A stretch of DNA of 64,000 nucleotides from a virus: the IMG/VR virus record IMGVR_UViG_3300032268_001078, positions 1 through 64,000 of that record; one strand, 5' to 3'. Numbering within the stretch: position 1 is the stretch's first letter; each line of letters starts with the position of its first letter. The translations under genes and the position numbers were made by a program. The notes below the pieces were generated by a model that was not told the DNA's origin, ran no database searches, and saw nothing but the letters and a program-made list of their open reading frames with translations. This document shows, one piece after another, positions 1-6,481 of the stretch.

Positions 1-96
1 TAGTGGATCAGTTGGTTTTACTTCAACTGGGTTGAGTTTGTTTAATAGTGTTTGTAACTGTGTTACTTCTTCCTGTGTTAAATTTTCTATTTTCAT
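1..96 (-). CDS. hypothetical protein, N-terminal part (runs off the window)
   Basis: The reading frame opens with ATG at 96 and stays open to the window edge, giving MKIENLTQEEVTQLQTLL and continuing for 32 codons. The start has the AAAAGTTATG context seen at many genes here, and a promoter-like element lies just upstream. The visible part looks like a short acidic helical protein. No function can be assigned. Confidence 0.7.
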   Translation of the reverse strand, partial: MKIENLTQEEVTQLQTLLNKLNPVEVKPTDPL

Positions 97-106
97 AACT
101 TTTTCT

Positions 107-142
107 TATACTTATTACACAAAATCTTTTATAAAAAACCCC
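107..142 (-). promoter_or_regulatory. recurrent intergenic promoter-like element (GGGG...TTTTGTGTAATA type)
   Basis: Read on the minus strand: GGGG, a TTTT-A-TAAAA core, then TTTTGTGTAATAAG. About 14 near copies lie between genes in the first 28 kb, always in the sense direction. The TTTG part resembles the end of the Bacteroidota -7 box (TAnnTTTG). Promoter activity is inferred. Confidence 0.55.
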
Positions 143-143
143 T

Positions 144-278
144 TTAAAGGTCCCAATCATAAATAATTTGTCCATTTTGATTTATTTTAAGTTTTTTATT
201 TGTTTTTAGTTTTATTAAATACTCAATTATGAGTTTTGATTCAACAGAAATTATACATTCTATATTATAAAGTGTCAT
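144..278 (-). CDS. micro-gene array 1, member 16 (44 aa)
   Basis: Last gene of the array. Starts MTLYNIECIISVESK and ends IIYDWDL. Its ATG overlaps the stop of the previous gene (ATGA). The tail is a weak version of the array's aromatic-Leu-Asp-Leu ending. Lys/Ile rich; function unknown. Confidence 0.6.
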   Translation of the reverse strand: MTLYNIECIISVESKLIIEYLIKLKTNKKLKINQNGQIIYDWDL

Positions 279-394
279 AAATCTAAATATTTCATTAATC
301 GATAATACTTCTCACTATTGAATTCTTTACGTAGTCCAATAATAACACCTACTTCATGTTTCCACAACATAAATTCCATATTAATTGGTTTCAT
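275..394 (-). CDS. micro-gene array 1, member 15 (39 aa)
   Basis: Starts MKPINMEFMLWKHEV and ends RLMKYLDL. Both ends overlap neighbours by ATGA. Carries the canonical YLDL tail. Function unknown. Confidence 0.65.
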   Translation of the reverse strand: MKPINMEFMLWKHEVGVIIGLRKEFNSEKYYRLMKYLDL

Positions 395-540
395 AAGTCT
401 AATAAATTAATTATTTCATTTACCATTGCATCTGTGTATTTTTTGTTTTTAGCATAATTGAGTTTTACCCATAATGAATAACCCATTGAGTTGTGAGGTA
501 TTACTTGCATCCATCTTGCTTTAATTTCAGTTAACCACAT
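391..540 (-). CDS. micro-gene array 1, member 14 (49 aa)
   Basis: Starts MWLTEIKARWMQVIP and ends EIINLLDL. The start lies 14 nt inside the preceding gene, a longer overlap than the usual 4 nt. LLDL is a variant of the array tail. Function unknown. Confidence 0.6.
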   Translation of the reverse strand: MWLTEIKARWMQVIPHNSMGYSLWVKLNYAKNKKYTDAMVNEIINLLDL

Positions 541-706
541 CTAAATCTAAAAACTTAAATAAATCTTCATTTATATTTTTTTCTATTTCATAAAACAAAT
601 CATTGTTATCAACATCCACATATAAAAAATACATTTCTATGTATAGATAATTAGCGTAGTCTTTAACAACATCGTCTATTGTCCATTCAATTACTCTTCT
701 TATCAT
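527..706 (-). CDS. micro-gene array 1, member 13 (59 aa)
   Basis: Starts MIRRVIEWTIDDVVKDYANY and ends FKFLDLDVVN. The KDYANY stretch is close to HDYANYDYMNVY in the next gene upstream (703-879), so the two look like duplicates. The FLDL motif is followed by four extra residues. Acidic; function unknown. Confidence 0.65.
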   Translation of the reverse strand: MIRRVIEWTIDDVVKDYANYLYIEMYFLYVDVDNNDLFYEIEKNINEDLFKFLDLDVVN

Positions 707-879
707 ATGTTTAAATCTAAAAAATAATACAAATCTTCACTTTTATTTTTTGAATCTTTATTAAATAATCCACCCGTACTAACATCACCAAACCCATATC
801 TTAAATATACATTCATATAATCATAGTTTGCATAGTCGTGTATACTATCTTTCATACTCCATTTATAATTCCATTTCAT
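703..879 (-). CDS. micro-gene array 1, member 12 (58 aa)
   Basis: Starts MKWNYKWSMKDSIHDYANYD and ends YYFLDLNI. Paralogue of the 527-706 product by the shared DYANY core. ATGA overlaps at both ends. Function unknown. Confidence 0.65.
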   Translation of the reverse strand: MKWNYKWSMKDSIHDYANYDYMNVYLRYGFGDVSTGGLFNKDSKNKSEDLYYFLDLNI

Positions 880-1004
880 AAGTACAAATAATTTACTAAT
901 ACTTTTATTTTATGTTTAATTGGGTAATCAACAAAAAAATCATACATTACATATAACTCATATTTAGATTTAGTCATATCTTCTATTTGTTCTTTAGTCA
1001 TCAT
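876..1004 (-). CDS. micro-gene array 1, member 11 (42 aa)
   Basis: Starts MMTKEQIEDMTKSKYELYVM and ends VLVNYLYL. It has the N-terminal pattern I-x-D-M/I-A/T-x-x-x-Y/F shared with several neighbours. YLYL replaces YLDL. Function unknown. Confidence 0.65.
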   Translation of the reverse strand: MMTKEQIEDMTKSKYELYVMYDFFVDYPIKHKIKVLVNYLYL

Positions 1005-1141
1005 AAGTACAAATAATTACACATTACAATATTTCTTACTAAATAAATTCCATGATAATAATTATCATTAAAATGGCTATAAATACCTATTGGTGGGTAT
1101 TTTACATAAGCCATATCATATACTTTACTGTATTCCATCAT
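1001..1141 (-). CDS. micro-gene array 1, member 10 (46 aa)
   Basis: Starts MMEYSKVYDMAYVKYPPIGI and ends MCNYLYL. It shares the D-M-A-x-x-x-Y core and has a YLYL tail like the next gene, so these two are probably sister copies. Function unknown. Confidence 0.65.
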   Translation of the reverse strand: MMEYSKVYDMAYVKYPPIGIYSHFNDNYYHGIYLVRNIVMCNYLYL

Positions 1142-1275
1142 AAGTCTAAATAAGTTATTATTATGTTTGTAAATATTCCATGATGTTTTTTGTATTTGTT
1201 TTTATAGTAAATTAAATTACCTATATTATAATCCCATTTACTCATTAAATTTATATTATTCTTTTTATTCATCAT
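1138..1275 (-). CDS. micro-gene array 1, member 9 (45 aa)
   Basis: Starts MMNKKNNINLMSKWDYNIG and ends IIITYLDL. Basic and Asn/Tyr rich, with the canonical YLDL tail and ATGA overlaps. Function unknown. Confidence 0.65.
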   Translation of the reverse strand: MMNKKNNINLMSKWDYNIGNLIYYKNKYKKHHGIFTNIIITYLDL

Positions 1276-1421
1276 ATATCTAAATAATCTAATAAATCAT
1301 CAATGTATTGTGGTTTATTTATAATTGTTTTTTTATAACGTATAATATGTTGTATACTATTTATAACATAATGTGTTTTATAATCATAAAGTCTTCTTAA
1401 CATTAAATCTCGATTTGTCAT
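1272..1421 (-). CDS. micro-gene array 1, member 8 (49 aa)
   Basis: Starts MTNRDLMLRRLYDYKTHYVI and ends DDLLDYLDI. Its N-terminus resembles array-2 products that start MTRDYYSMLRI and MTREYRMMLRI, which links the two arrays. Function unknown. Confidence 0.65.
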   Translation of the reverse strand: MTNRDLMLRRLYDYKTHYVINSIQHIIRYKKTIINKPQYIDDLLDYLDI

Positions 1422-1549
1422 AAGTCTAAATAATATACTGTTGAGTATATATAGTCGGTGTAATATTTACGTGTTTTTTGAATGTGAATTAATACACTAC
1501 AATAAAACTCATCATATGCTATATCTTCTATCTGTAATTCATTCATCAT
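1418..1549 (-). CDS. micro-gene array 1, member 7 (43 aa)
   Basis: Starts MMNELQIEDIAYDEFYCSVL and ends STVYYLDL. It has the I-E-D-I-A-x-x-x-F core and YLDL tail. ATGA overlaps at both ends. Function unknown. Confidence 0.65.
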   Translation of the reverse strand: MMNELQIEDIAYDEFYCSVLIHIQKTRKYYTDYIYSTVYYLDL

Positions 1550-1677
1550 AAGTCTAAATAATCTATTAATTCAATATGTTTTAACCGAATATCAAACCAA
1601 TTCATAACATTAATAGTTGTTGTAAAACCATATTTGTGATGTGCCATACTACTTATTTTAAATGGAACAATTTTCAT
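1546..1677 (-). CDS. micro-gene array 1, member 6 (43 aa)
   Basis: Starts MKIVPFKISSMAHHKYGFTT and ends ELIDYLDL. It has an S-M-A-x-x-x-Y core. The last 15 nt (TATTTAGACTTATGA) are identical to those of several other members. Function unknown. Confidence 0.65.
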   Translation of the reverse strand: MKIVPFKISSMAHHKYGFTTTINVMNWFDIRLKHIELIDYLDL

Positions 1678-1802
1678 AAGTCTAAATAATTTGAAAAGTA
1701 TGTTTGTATTTCATAATAATTTGGTTCTTTTGATATTTTCAATAATATTTTTACATTATACTCATAACTTGATATAATATATATTGAATATTTTCCTGTC
1801 AT
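1674..1802 (-). CDS. micro-gene array 1, member 5 (42 aa)
   Basis: Starts MTGKYSIYIISSYEYNVKIL and ends YFSNYLDL. Canonical tail and coupling. The S-S-Y-E-Y-N-V stretch matches the aromatic core of other members. Function unknown. Confidence 0.65.
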   Translation of the reverse strand: MTGKYSIYIISSYEYNVKILLKISKEPNYYEIQTYFSNYLDL

Positions 1803-1960
1803 ATGTCTAAATATACTGATAAATTATGAATAAGCCATTCTACATTTTGACCACCTAAATTAAATGCTTGAGCATGATCAGTATAATGACGATACACACT
1901 ACTTAAAAGTAATGCAGGTCTGTGTCTGTTTGCTATTGATGTTAATTTATTTTCATTCAT
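1799..1960 (-). CDS. micro-gene array 1, member 4 (53 aa)
   Basis: Starts MNENKLTSIANRHRPALLLS and ends LSVYLDI. A second ATG four nt downstream leads to an immediate stop, so the start at 1960 is preferred. His/Arg richer than its neighbours. Function unknown. Confidence 0.65.
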   Translation of the reverse strand: MNENKLTSIANRHRPALLLSSVYRHYTDHAQAFNLGGQNVEWLIHNLSVYLDI

Positions 1961-2088
1961 AAGTCTAAATAATCTATTAATCTATAATATGAATAATCAA
2001 ATCCCTCACTAAAATCTCTACACATTCCAGCAATACTATTCATTTTATACTCATATTTTGCCATATCCGATACTGTAATGCGATTCAT
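1957..2088 (-). CDS. micro-gene array 1, member 3 (43 aa)
   Basis: Starts MNRITVSDMAKYEYKMNSIA and ends RLIDYLDL. It is the clearest example of the family core S/E-D-M-A-x-x-E-Y-x-x and YLDL tail. Function unknown. Confidence 0.65.
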   Translation of the reverse strand: MNRITVSDMAKYEYKMNSIAGMCRDFSEGFDYSYYRLIDYLDL

Positions 2089-2252
2089 TATATGTCTAAA
2101 TATATTATCATATCACTTACAAAATATTTACGACTTTTATTATAAGTGGGATATTCTTTGTCTTGAAAAGAACTAAATACTTTGTTTATTACAAACACAC
2201 TGTGTTTGTGTGTACCAATGTATTCTATTCTTTCAATTATATTAAATTTCAT
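2088..2252 (-). CDS. micro-gene array 1, member 2 (54 aa)
   Basis: Starts MKFNIIERIEYIGTHKHSVF and ends MIIYLDI. Its TAA overlaps the next ATG as TAATG, another tight coupling. Basic middle section. Function unknown. Confidence 0.65.
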   Translation of the reverse strand: MKFNIIERIEYIGTHKHSVFVINKVFSSFQDKEYPTYNKSRKYFVSDMIIYLDI

Positions 2253-2359
2253 ATATCAAACCACTCACCTAAACTATTTCTATTAAAATACTTAAATTTC
2301 AAAAAACCATGTGATATATACTCCATGTTTTTGTATGTTGCTATTTGAAACCAACTCAT
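2249..2359 (-). CDS. micro-gene array 1, member 1 (36 aa)
   Basis: First micro-gene. Starts MSWFQIATYKNMEYISHGF and ends GEWFDI. Its ATG overlaps the TAA of the 85-aa gene upstream (TAATG), so the array appears to be co-translated with that gene. Function unknown. Confidence 0.6.
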   Translation of the reverse strand: MSWFQIATYKNMEYISHGFLKFKYFNRNSLGEWFDI

Positions 2360-2616
2360 TACAATCTATTTGCAATAGTTTTGATAAATTCTTCTTCAGC
2401 TGGTGTTAGTTGAATTCTATTTGAATGAAGTTTATCAATTGCTTTGTCCCATTCTAAGTCCATTAAGTTTTTACTGCGTTCATTAATAGATGAAGCACGT
2501 AAATAATCATTATAATTTAACCATTTAATAACTTCTTCGATTTCATAATCATTACATTCCTCTAGAAAATCATCTACATCAACGTCTACGTCTGTGTCTA
2601 TGTATACTCTTGCCAT
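2359..2616 (-). CDS. acidic 85-aa hypothetical protein heading the micro-gene array
   Basis: The product has a repetitive Asp/Val N-terminus (residues 6-16, DTDVDVDVDD) followed by predicted helices and a basic end. It is strongly acidic. It overlaps the first micro-gene by one base and follows two small membrane proteins. It may belong to the same early operon. No family is recognised. Confidence 0.75.
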   Translation of the reverse strand: MARVYIDTDVDVDVDDFLEECNDYEIEEVIKWLNYNDYLRASSINERSKNLMDLEWDKAIDKLHSNRIQLTPAEEEFIKTIANRL

Positions 2617-2617
2617 A

Positions 2618-2743
2618 TTATTTAAATATAAAATTTGCTAATCCAAATATAACTCTTAAAATTACTACTGCGGCTACTAATGCTGTGATTCCAATTCCTA
2701 AACCAACAGCGATTATGTATAAAACTTTATTTAACTTTTCCAT
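2618..2743 (-). CDS. small single-pass membrane protein (41 aa)
   Basis: Starts MEKLNKVLYIIAVGLGIGI. Residues about 7-37 form one long hydrophobic helix rich in Gly/Ala/Val/Ile, followed by NFIFK. It ends one base before the ATG of the acidic 85-aa gene. Function unknown; small phage inner-membrane proteins often act on host physiology, but nothing here shows that. Confidence 0.65.
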   Translation of the reverse strand: MEKLNKVLYIIAVGLGIGITALVAAVVILRVIFGLANFIFK

Positions 2744-2744
2744 A

Positions 2745-2855
2745 TTATTTACTTAAATCTATTAAATTATATTTAACTAAAATACTTACTACTAATACTA
2801 TAATACATAATACTATAATACCTAAACCATAACTTGAATTTATTACTTTTTTCAT
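2745..2855 (-). CDS. small single-pass membrane protein (36 aa)
   Basis: Starts MKKVINSSYGLGIIVLC. A positively charged start precedes one hydrophobic helix (residues 9-28) and a short tail. It is the first gene after the promoter-like element at 2870-2902, so it probably leads the transcript running into micro-gene array 1. Function unknown. Confidence 0.6.
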   Translation of the reverse strand: MKKVINSSYGLGIIVLCIIVLVVSILVKYNLIDLSK

Positions 2856-2869
2856 ATTTTTATCTTTTA

Positions 2870-2902
2870 TAATTATTACACAAAAACTTTTATTAAATCC
2901 CC
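2870..2902 (-). promoter_or_regulatory. promoter-like element (GGGG...TTTTTGTGTAAT type)
   Basis: Minus-strand GGGGG-ATTT-AATAAAAG-TTTTTGTGTAATAATT, overlapping the 3' end of the ECF sigma gene. It precedes the transcript for the small membrane proteins and the array. Promoter role inferred from recurrence. Confidence 0.5.
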
Positions 2903-3411
2903 CTTAATAAGAGTTGTTTTTTTAAAAATTTTCTTGCTTTAGCTAATTGTGAACGCGATGTTCCTTCAGTTATATTTAACTCTTTACTAATTAATTTATG
3001 TGATTTTCCTTCAAATACATATGAAGTAAATACTGTTTTATATCCACTAGGTAGTTTTTCTATTTCATTAACAATGTCTTGAAATTCAAGATTATTAAAT
3101 CCGTAGTCGACACATCCAAATATATCTCTATAATCAGTTATGTCGACTTCCGAATTTGATTTGTTGGTTCGAATTTTATTTATGCTATAATTTTTAACTA
3201 TAGAATATAAGTATGAATGAATACTATTATTTGTAATATTAGAACAATTGTTAAATAAAGACATAAACGATTCAACCAACACATCTTCTGTATCTTCAAT
3301 GTTTTTGGTATATCTAATACTCAACTTATACATTGATTCGTAGTAGGTTTTATATACTTGAGCTTGTGCTCGCGAATCGTTTTTAATTAAGTCTTTAATT
3401 AGTTGTTCCAT
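2893..3411 (-). CDS. ECF-like RNA polymerase sigma factor (sigma-70 family, 172 aa)
   Basis: Length and layout match extracytoplasmic-function sigma factors. Region 2 lies at about residues 10-75 (TEDTEDVLVESFMSLF, the core-binding and -10 recognition part). Region 4 lies at about 115-165 (LPSGYKTVFTSYVFEG ... ISKELNITEGTSRSQLAKAR, a helix-turn-helix). No anti-sigma gene is adjacent. It is one of three sigma-like proteins in the window. The likely role is to redirect host RNA polymerase to phage promoters; which promoter class it reads is not shown. Confidence 0.85.
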   Translation of the reverse strand: MEQLIKDLIKNDSRAQAQVYKTYYESMYKLSIRYTKNIEDTEDVLVESFMSLFNNCSNITNNSIHSYLYSIVKNYSINKIRTNKSNSEVDITDYRDIFGCVDYGFNNLEFQDIVNEIEKLPSGYKTVFTSYVFEGKSHKLISKELNITEGTSRSQLAKARKFLKKQLLLRGI

Positions 3412-3413
3412 AG

Positions 3414-3671
3414 TTAAAATGTGTGTGTTATTCCTATAGTTTTAACTGTTTGTACAGTATCAACATTTACTGATCTAAATTGACGTTTTTTCATATCATA
3501 AACAGTAATGAGTCCTTTTTCAGCAGCATCATATGGTAAACCTACTCCTGTTACACCTTTTTTAACACCACGTCTAGCATTCATTACTCTAACTGTTCCA
3601 TCTTTTTTAGTAAATGTAACTGTGAAGATTTTATTCCCCATTGCTTTAATAATTTTTTCTCTTTTATTCAT
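3414..3671 (-). CDS. SH3-like beta-barrel protein, DUF2693/WYL_2-type
   Basis: The 85-aa product has the FTVTFTKKDGTVRVMNARRGVKKG beginning and a closing VYDMKKRQFRSVNVDTVQTV, as in small SH3/Sm-like barrel proteins common in Bacteroidota phages and mobile elements. These are thought to bind nucleic acid or regulate, but the biochemical role is unsettled. It lies directly upstream of the ECF sigma gene and overlaps the preceding small gene (ATGAATAA). Confidence 0.65.
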   Translation of the reverse strand: MNKREKIIKAMGNKIFTVTFTKKDGTVRVMNARRGVKKGVTGVGLPYDAAEKGLITVYDMKKRQFRSVNVDTVQTVKTIGITHTF

Positions 3672-3840
3672 TGTTGTCTATTTTTATAGTGTATTTTACT
3701 TTAATGTCACCACCAAACAATAAATTCATTATGTCATCAAATGTTATGAGTTTTTGTTTTGGTGTAGATATTGGCCCAACAAACAATTCAGTTGATTGTT
3801 GAGGTTGTGTTTCGCCTGTTACTCTGTGAGGTTGTTCCAT
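3664..3840 (-). CDS. hypothetical protein (58 aa)
   Basis: Starts MEQPHRVTGETQPQQSTEL and ends KVKYTIKIDNNE, with a Gln/Thr-rich first half and a short strand-rich end. Its stop overlaps the ATG of the SH3-like gene, which supports it being real. No family recognised. Confidence 0.6.
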   Translation of the reverse strand: MEQPHRVTGETQPQQSTELFVGPISTPKQKLITFDDIMNLLFGGDIKVKYTIKIDNNE

Positions 3841-3841
3841 A

Positions 3842-3973
3842 TTAATCAGTTGTTGTAAATTTATTTAGTGAAGAATTATCCCAGTTATTAGATAATTCTA
3901 TCATTTCTTCATATTCACTAGCACTTACCCAAGTACTGTGGAAGTCATTCCAAACATAATCATCATAAATCAT
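3842..3973 (-). CDS. acidic hypothetical micro-protein (43 aa)
   Basis: Starts MIYDDYVWNDFHSTWVSASE and ends LNKFTTTD. Acidic and aromatic-rich, overlapping the 3' end of the gene upstream. Composition resembles the micro-gene arrays but the YLDL tail is missing. Function unknown. Confidence 0.55.
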   Translation of the reverse strand: MIYDDYVWNDFHSTWVSASEYEEMIELSNNWDNSSLNKFTTTD

Positions 3974-4100
3974 TGTTTTTGTCCTTTCTATTATATATTT
4001 TTTTACTTGGTTTTACTTTTTGCAACATATTTCTTCGAATGAGTTGTCTTAAATGACGTTGTTCTTTACTTTGTCTATTCTTTTTAATCTCACTTTTCAT
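3963..4100 (-). CDS. very basic hypothetical protein (45 aa)
   Basis: Starts MKSEIKKNRQSKEQRHLRQL and continues with many Lys/Arg (IRRNMLQKVKPSKK). Likely nucleic-acid or RNA-polymerase binding by charge alone. It follows a promoter-like element and overlaps the next ORF by 11 nt. No family recognised. Confidence 0.6.
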   Translation of the reverse strand: MKSEIKKNRQSKEQRHLRQLIRRNMLQKVKPSKKIYNRKDKNNDL

Positions 4101-4133
4101 ACTTATTACACAAAATAATTTTTAAAATCCCCC
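4101..4133 (-). promoter_or_regulatory. promoter-like element (GGGG...TTTTGTGTAATA type)
   Basis: Minus-strand GGGGGATTTTAAAAATTATT then TTTTGTGTAATAAGT and ATG. Here the element abuts the start codon of the basic 45-aa gene almost directly. Confidence 0.5.
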
Positions 4134-4137
4134 TTTA

Positions 4138-4326
4138 TTAGAAATTATAAAAATACAAAAACGCAATTATACCACCAATAAGCTGAATGACAACAACATT
4201 AACATCACTACTCCATATTGATTTAGATTCTCTTGTGCTAACTTTATAGCGTTTCTGACCTGTAATTGTAGGTACTTCATACCATTCAATGTCTCTTTGT
4301 TTCCACTTTGTATTCTTATTTGTCAT
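4138..4326 (-). CDS. small C-terminal-anchored membrane protein (62 aa)
   Basis: Residues 1-42 are hydrophilic and basic (KWKQRDIEWYEVPTITGQKR). Residues about 43-62 form a hydrophobic helix (VNVVVIQLIGGIIAFLYF). It starts two bases after the sigma gene stop. Function unknown. Confidence 0.6.
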   Translation of the reverse strand: MTNKNTKWKQRDIEWYEVPTITGQKRYKVSTRESKSIWSSDVNVVVIQLIGGIIAFLYFYNF

Positions 4327-4328
4327 AT

Positions 4329-5081
4329 TTACTGTTTCATAATCTCAATTGCTTTAACTTTTATTGTTCTAACAGACTCTTTAGACATTTTCATTTTTTC
4401 TGCTACTTCTTTTAGTTCTAATTGTTCACAGTCCAACCCAAATAACATATTGACTACTTTCATTTGTTTTTCATCTAATTTAGATGTAAGTCGTTTCATT
4501 ATTAGTTTTTGTTCAAGTTGGTCTTCAGGACTGTCTGCATTTGAATTTTTAACTATATCAATCAACATTCCATCATCACCTATTTTATCATATAAATCAT
4601 ATGTTGATGGTAAACTAGCATACTCATCATCTATATCTATATTTTTTTCATTTTGTAATTTTATTTGTCTGTGTAATTCTTTAGACACATTTTCAGGTAA
4701 TCGAATTAATCTTGAATTAGTGTAAATATTACTGTATAATTCAGCCATCACAAGCCATTTAGCATGTGTTATAAATTTAATATCACGTGTAAAATCAAAT
4801 GAATTCATTGCTTTTACTAGTCCTAAATTACCACTTGAAATCAAGTCTTCTAATTCAATTCCTAATCCAACAAATTTATGTGCTTGTTGAATTACATATC
4901 GTAAGTGACCTTCAATCAATTCATTTTTTAATTTTAATTTTTCACTTTCACTTACATTAGGATCTAATATTAATTTTTTAATTTGATTTTCACGTTTTAA
5001 ATCTACAATTGATGTTTCTCTTACATCTCGTGAATAATTTTGATAACTTTTACTTGTACTAAATATTTTCTTTCCTGCCAT
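4329..5081 (-). CDS. sigma-70 family RNA polymerase sigma factor, primary/group-2 type (250 aa)
   Basis: Conserved region 2 lies at about residues 50-125. ELEDLISSGNLGLVKAMNSF is the core-binding helix of RpoD-type factors, and FITHAKWLVMAEL then SRLIRLPENV match regions 2.3-2.4 and 3.0. Region 4 is at about 195-250 (LDEKQMKVVNMLFGLD ... LKEVAEKMKMSKESVRTIKVKA). This is the layout of a shortened host primary sigma factor without region 1. It probably steers host polymerase to phage promoters. A structured 140-nt leader precedes it. Confidence 0.9.
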   Translation of the reverse strand: MAGKKIFSTSKSYQNYSRDVRETSIVDLKRENQIKKLILDPNVSESEKLKLKNELIEGHLRYVIQQAHKFVGLGIELEDLISSGNLGLVKAMNSFDFTRDIKFITHAKWLVMAELYSNIYTNSRLIRLPENVSKELHRQIKLQNEKNIDIDDEYASLPSTYDLYDKIGDDGMLIDIVKNSNADSPEDQLEQKLIMKRLTSKLDEKQMKVVNMLFGLDCEQLELKEVAEKMKMSKESVRTIKVKAIEIMKQ

Positions 5082-5107
5082 ACTTGTTCGCTTGATTCGC
5101 CTACGAA

Positions 5108-5215
5108 AGCCGAGTTAAAACCCGGCTGACGTAAGATAAAAAATAAAAATTAAAACAAAAGCATTTCAACACCTAAAGCCCGTAACTTGTTAGTTACGAG
5201 CTGTTGTTTAGGTGT
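5108..5215 (-). promoter_or_regulatory. structured leader with nested inverted repeats before the sigma gene
   Basis: Perfect 9-bp arms at 5169-5177 and 5207-5215 enclose an inner 6-bp hairpin (5181-5186 with 5193-5198). A second hairpin (AGCCG/CGGCT, 5108-5112 with 5123-5127) lies closer to the start. The region is more G+C rich than its surroundings. It could be a terminator/attenuator after the MoxR gene or a regulatory leader for the sigma factor. Confidence 0.5.
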
Positions 5216-5224
5216 AAATTTAAC

Positions 5225-6397
5225 TTATTTCAAAATATATGTAGCTAAATCTTTGTCTAACAACATCATTTGATATTTCTTTTGGTCTGCATTGTAAATG
5301 CCTTTAACCATATTAAAACAAATATCTGTAGTGAATATGTCTGATTTTACTACTGCTTTGATTCGTTCAATTATTGACTTTTCTACTTTATTTTCTTTAG
5401 AGTATTTGTCTAAGTAGTTAACAAAACGTGTACTAATAGTACTTGCGATATCAGCTCTGTATTTTTCTTTAGTTCCAATTATTTCCTTCAATGTTTTAAG
5501 TACATACTCTTCATTTGATTCAATAATTGATTGTGGTGAAATAATTTTGTCTAATTTGTTATTAATAAACATTGTAAACATACTACTAAATTCACTACCA
5601 ACACTACCTTCACCAATCATTTGGATCAATGGCAAACTATCTTCAAACGATTTAATTGAACTGATTGAATTAAAGAACATAACTGCACTACGACTATTTA
5701 CTTCTTTATTAATTAGTTCTGGATTCATCAACATAAAGTTAATACAACGACCATCAATATTACTATTCTCAGCCCATTTAGACCAGCAATCCATATCGAA
5801 TTTTAATTGTACACTAATGAAACGTGTTTTCTGTGCATTATCAATAGTATTAACTAAATAATCACCATTATCCGGGTTAGCAGTTAATATGATATGCCAA
5901 TCTTTAGGTAATGTCCAACTGATATACTGTTGTCTATCAATTAATTCCATTACAGCTTGAATAAATCTTGTATCAGCTCTGTTCCAGTCATCTAATAACA
6001 AAATTCCGCCTTGTTCTTTGTTTGCAATCCACTCAGGTGGGCAATAACTCATTCGGTTCAATCCAGTTGTTTTAAAACCTTCAGTTCTAGTGTCTTCTAA
6101 TGCTGACTCATCAACATACTTTGTTGTTGTTCCATCAGTAACTTCGAATTGACGAATTGGAAAACCAACTAAATCACCAATTTCTTCAATTTGAGCTAAG
6201 TTCAACTTAACAAAGTTCAAACCTAATTCATCAGCTAACTGAATGATACTTGACGTTTTACCAATTCCCGATTCACCAATTACTTCAATTGATACAGGAC
6301 CTTTACCGTTGTCTTGTAAGTGACGGTTGTTTGAGATTATATGTCCCAAAAACTCTTTTAACTCACTCTGATTGATCGATACTAATTCTTTTTTCAT
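5225..6397 (-). CDS. MoxR-type AAA+ ATPase (390 aa)
   Basis: AAA+ core: Walker A GESGIGKTSS at about residues 41-50, Walker B GGILLLDDWNRAD at about 131-143, sensor ILTANPDNGDY at about 170. The remodelling ATPases of the MoxR class normally pair with a von Willebrand A (VWA) domain protein. A suitable partner lies at 11753-13105. The pair may remodel or insert a cofactor into a target complex; the target is unknown. The start at 6397 has the AAAAGTTATG context, and the upstream promoter-like element supports a separate transcript. Confidence 0.8.
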   Translation of the reverse strand: MKKELVSINQSELKEFLGHIISNNRHLQDNGKGPVSIEVIGESGIGKTSSIIQLADELGLNFVKLNLAQIEEIGDLVGFPIRQFEVTDGTTTKYVDESALEDTRTEGFKTTGLNRMSYCPPEWIANKEQGGILLLDDWNRADTRFIQAVMELIDRQQYISWTLPKDWHIILTANPDNGDYLVNTIDNAQKTRFISVQLKFDMDCWSKWAENSNIDGRCINFMLMNPELINKEVNSRSAVMFFNSISSIKSFEDSLPLIQMIGEGSVGSEFSSMFTMFINNKLDKIISPQSIIESNEEYVLKTLKEIIGTKEKYRADIASTISTRFVNYLDKYSKENKVEKSIIERIKAVVKSDIFTTDICFNMVKGIYNADQKKYQMMLLDKDLATYILK

Positions 6398-6433
6398 AAC
6401 TTTTATTTTTTCTTAAATGTTTTTTTAATATAT

Positions 6434-6465
6434 TGTATTACACAAAATTTTTTATAAAATCCCCC
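6434..6465 (-). promoter_or_regulatory. promoter-like element (GGGG...TTTTGTGTAATA type)
   Basis: Minus-strand GGGGGATTTTATAAAAAA then TTTTGTGTAATACAATA, 37 nt before the MoxR start. One of the closest matches to the consensus. Confidence 0.55.
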
Positions 6466-6481
6466 TTTAAAAGGAAAAATT

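Noticed and set aside
2163-2348. Plus-strand 61-aa ORF and about 25 similar plus-strand ORFs across the window
   Set aside because: They lie opposite well supported minus-strand genes, have biased hydrophobic compositions typical of antisense A+T-rich frames, and show no motifs or start contexts.
144-2359. CRISPR array (repeated TATTTAGACTTATGA units at 120-170 nt spacing)
   Set aside because: Repeats are too short and variable, spacing is irregular, and each lies at a coding junction. They are better explained by paralogous gene ends. No cas genes are present; the Cas4-like nuclease is a phage RecB-type enzyme.
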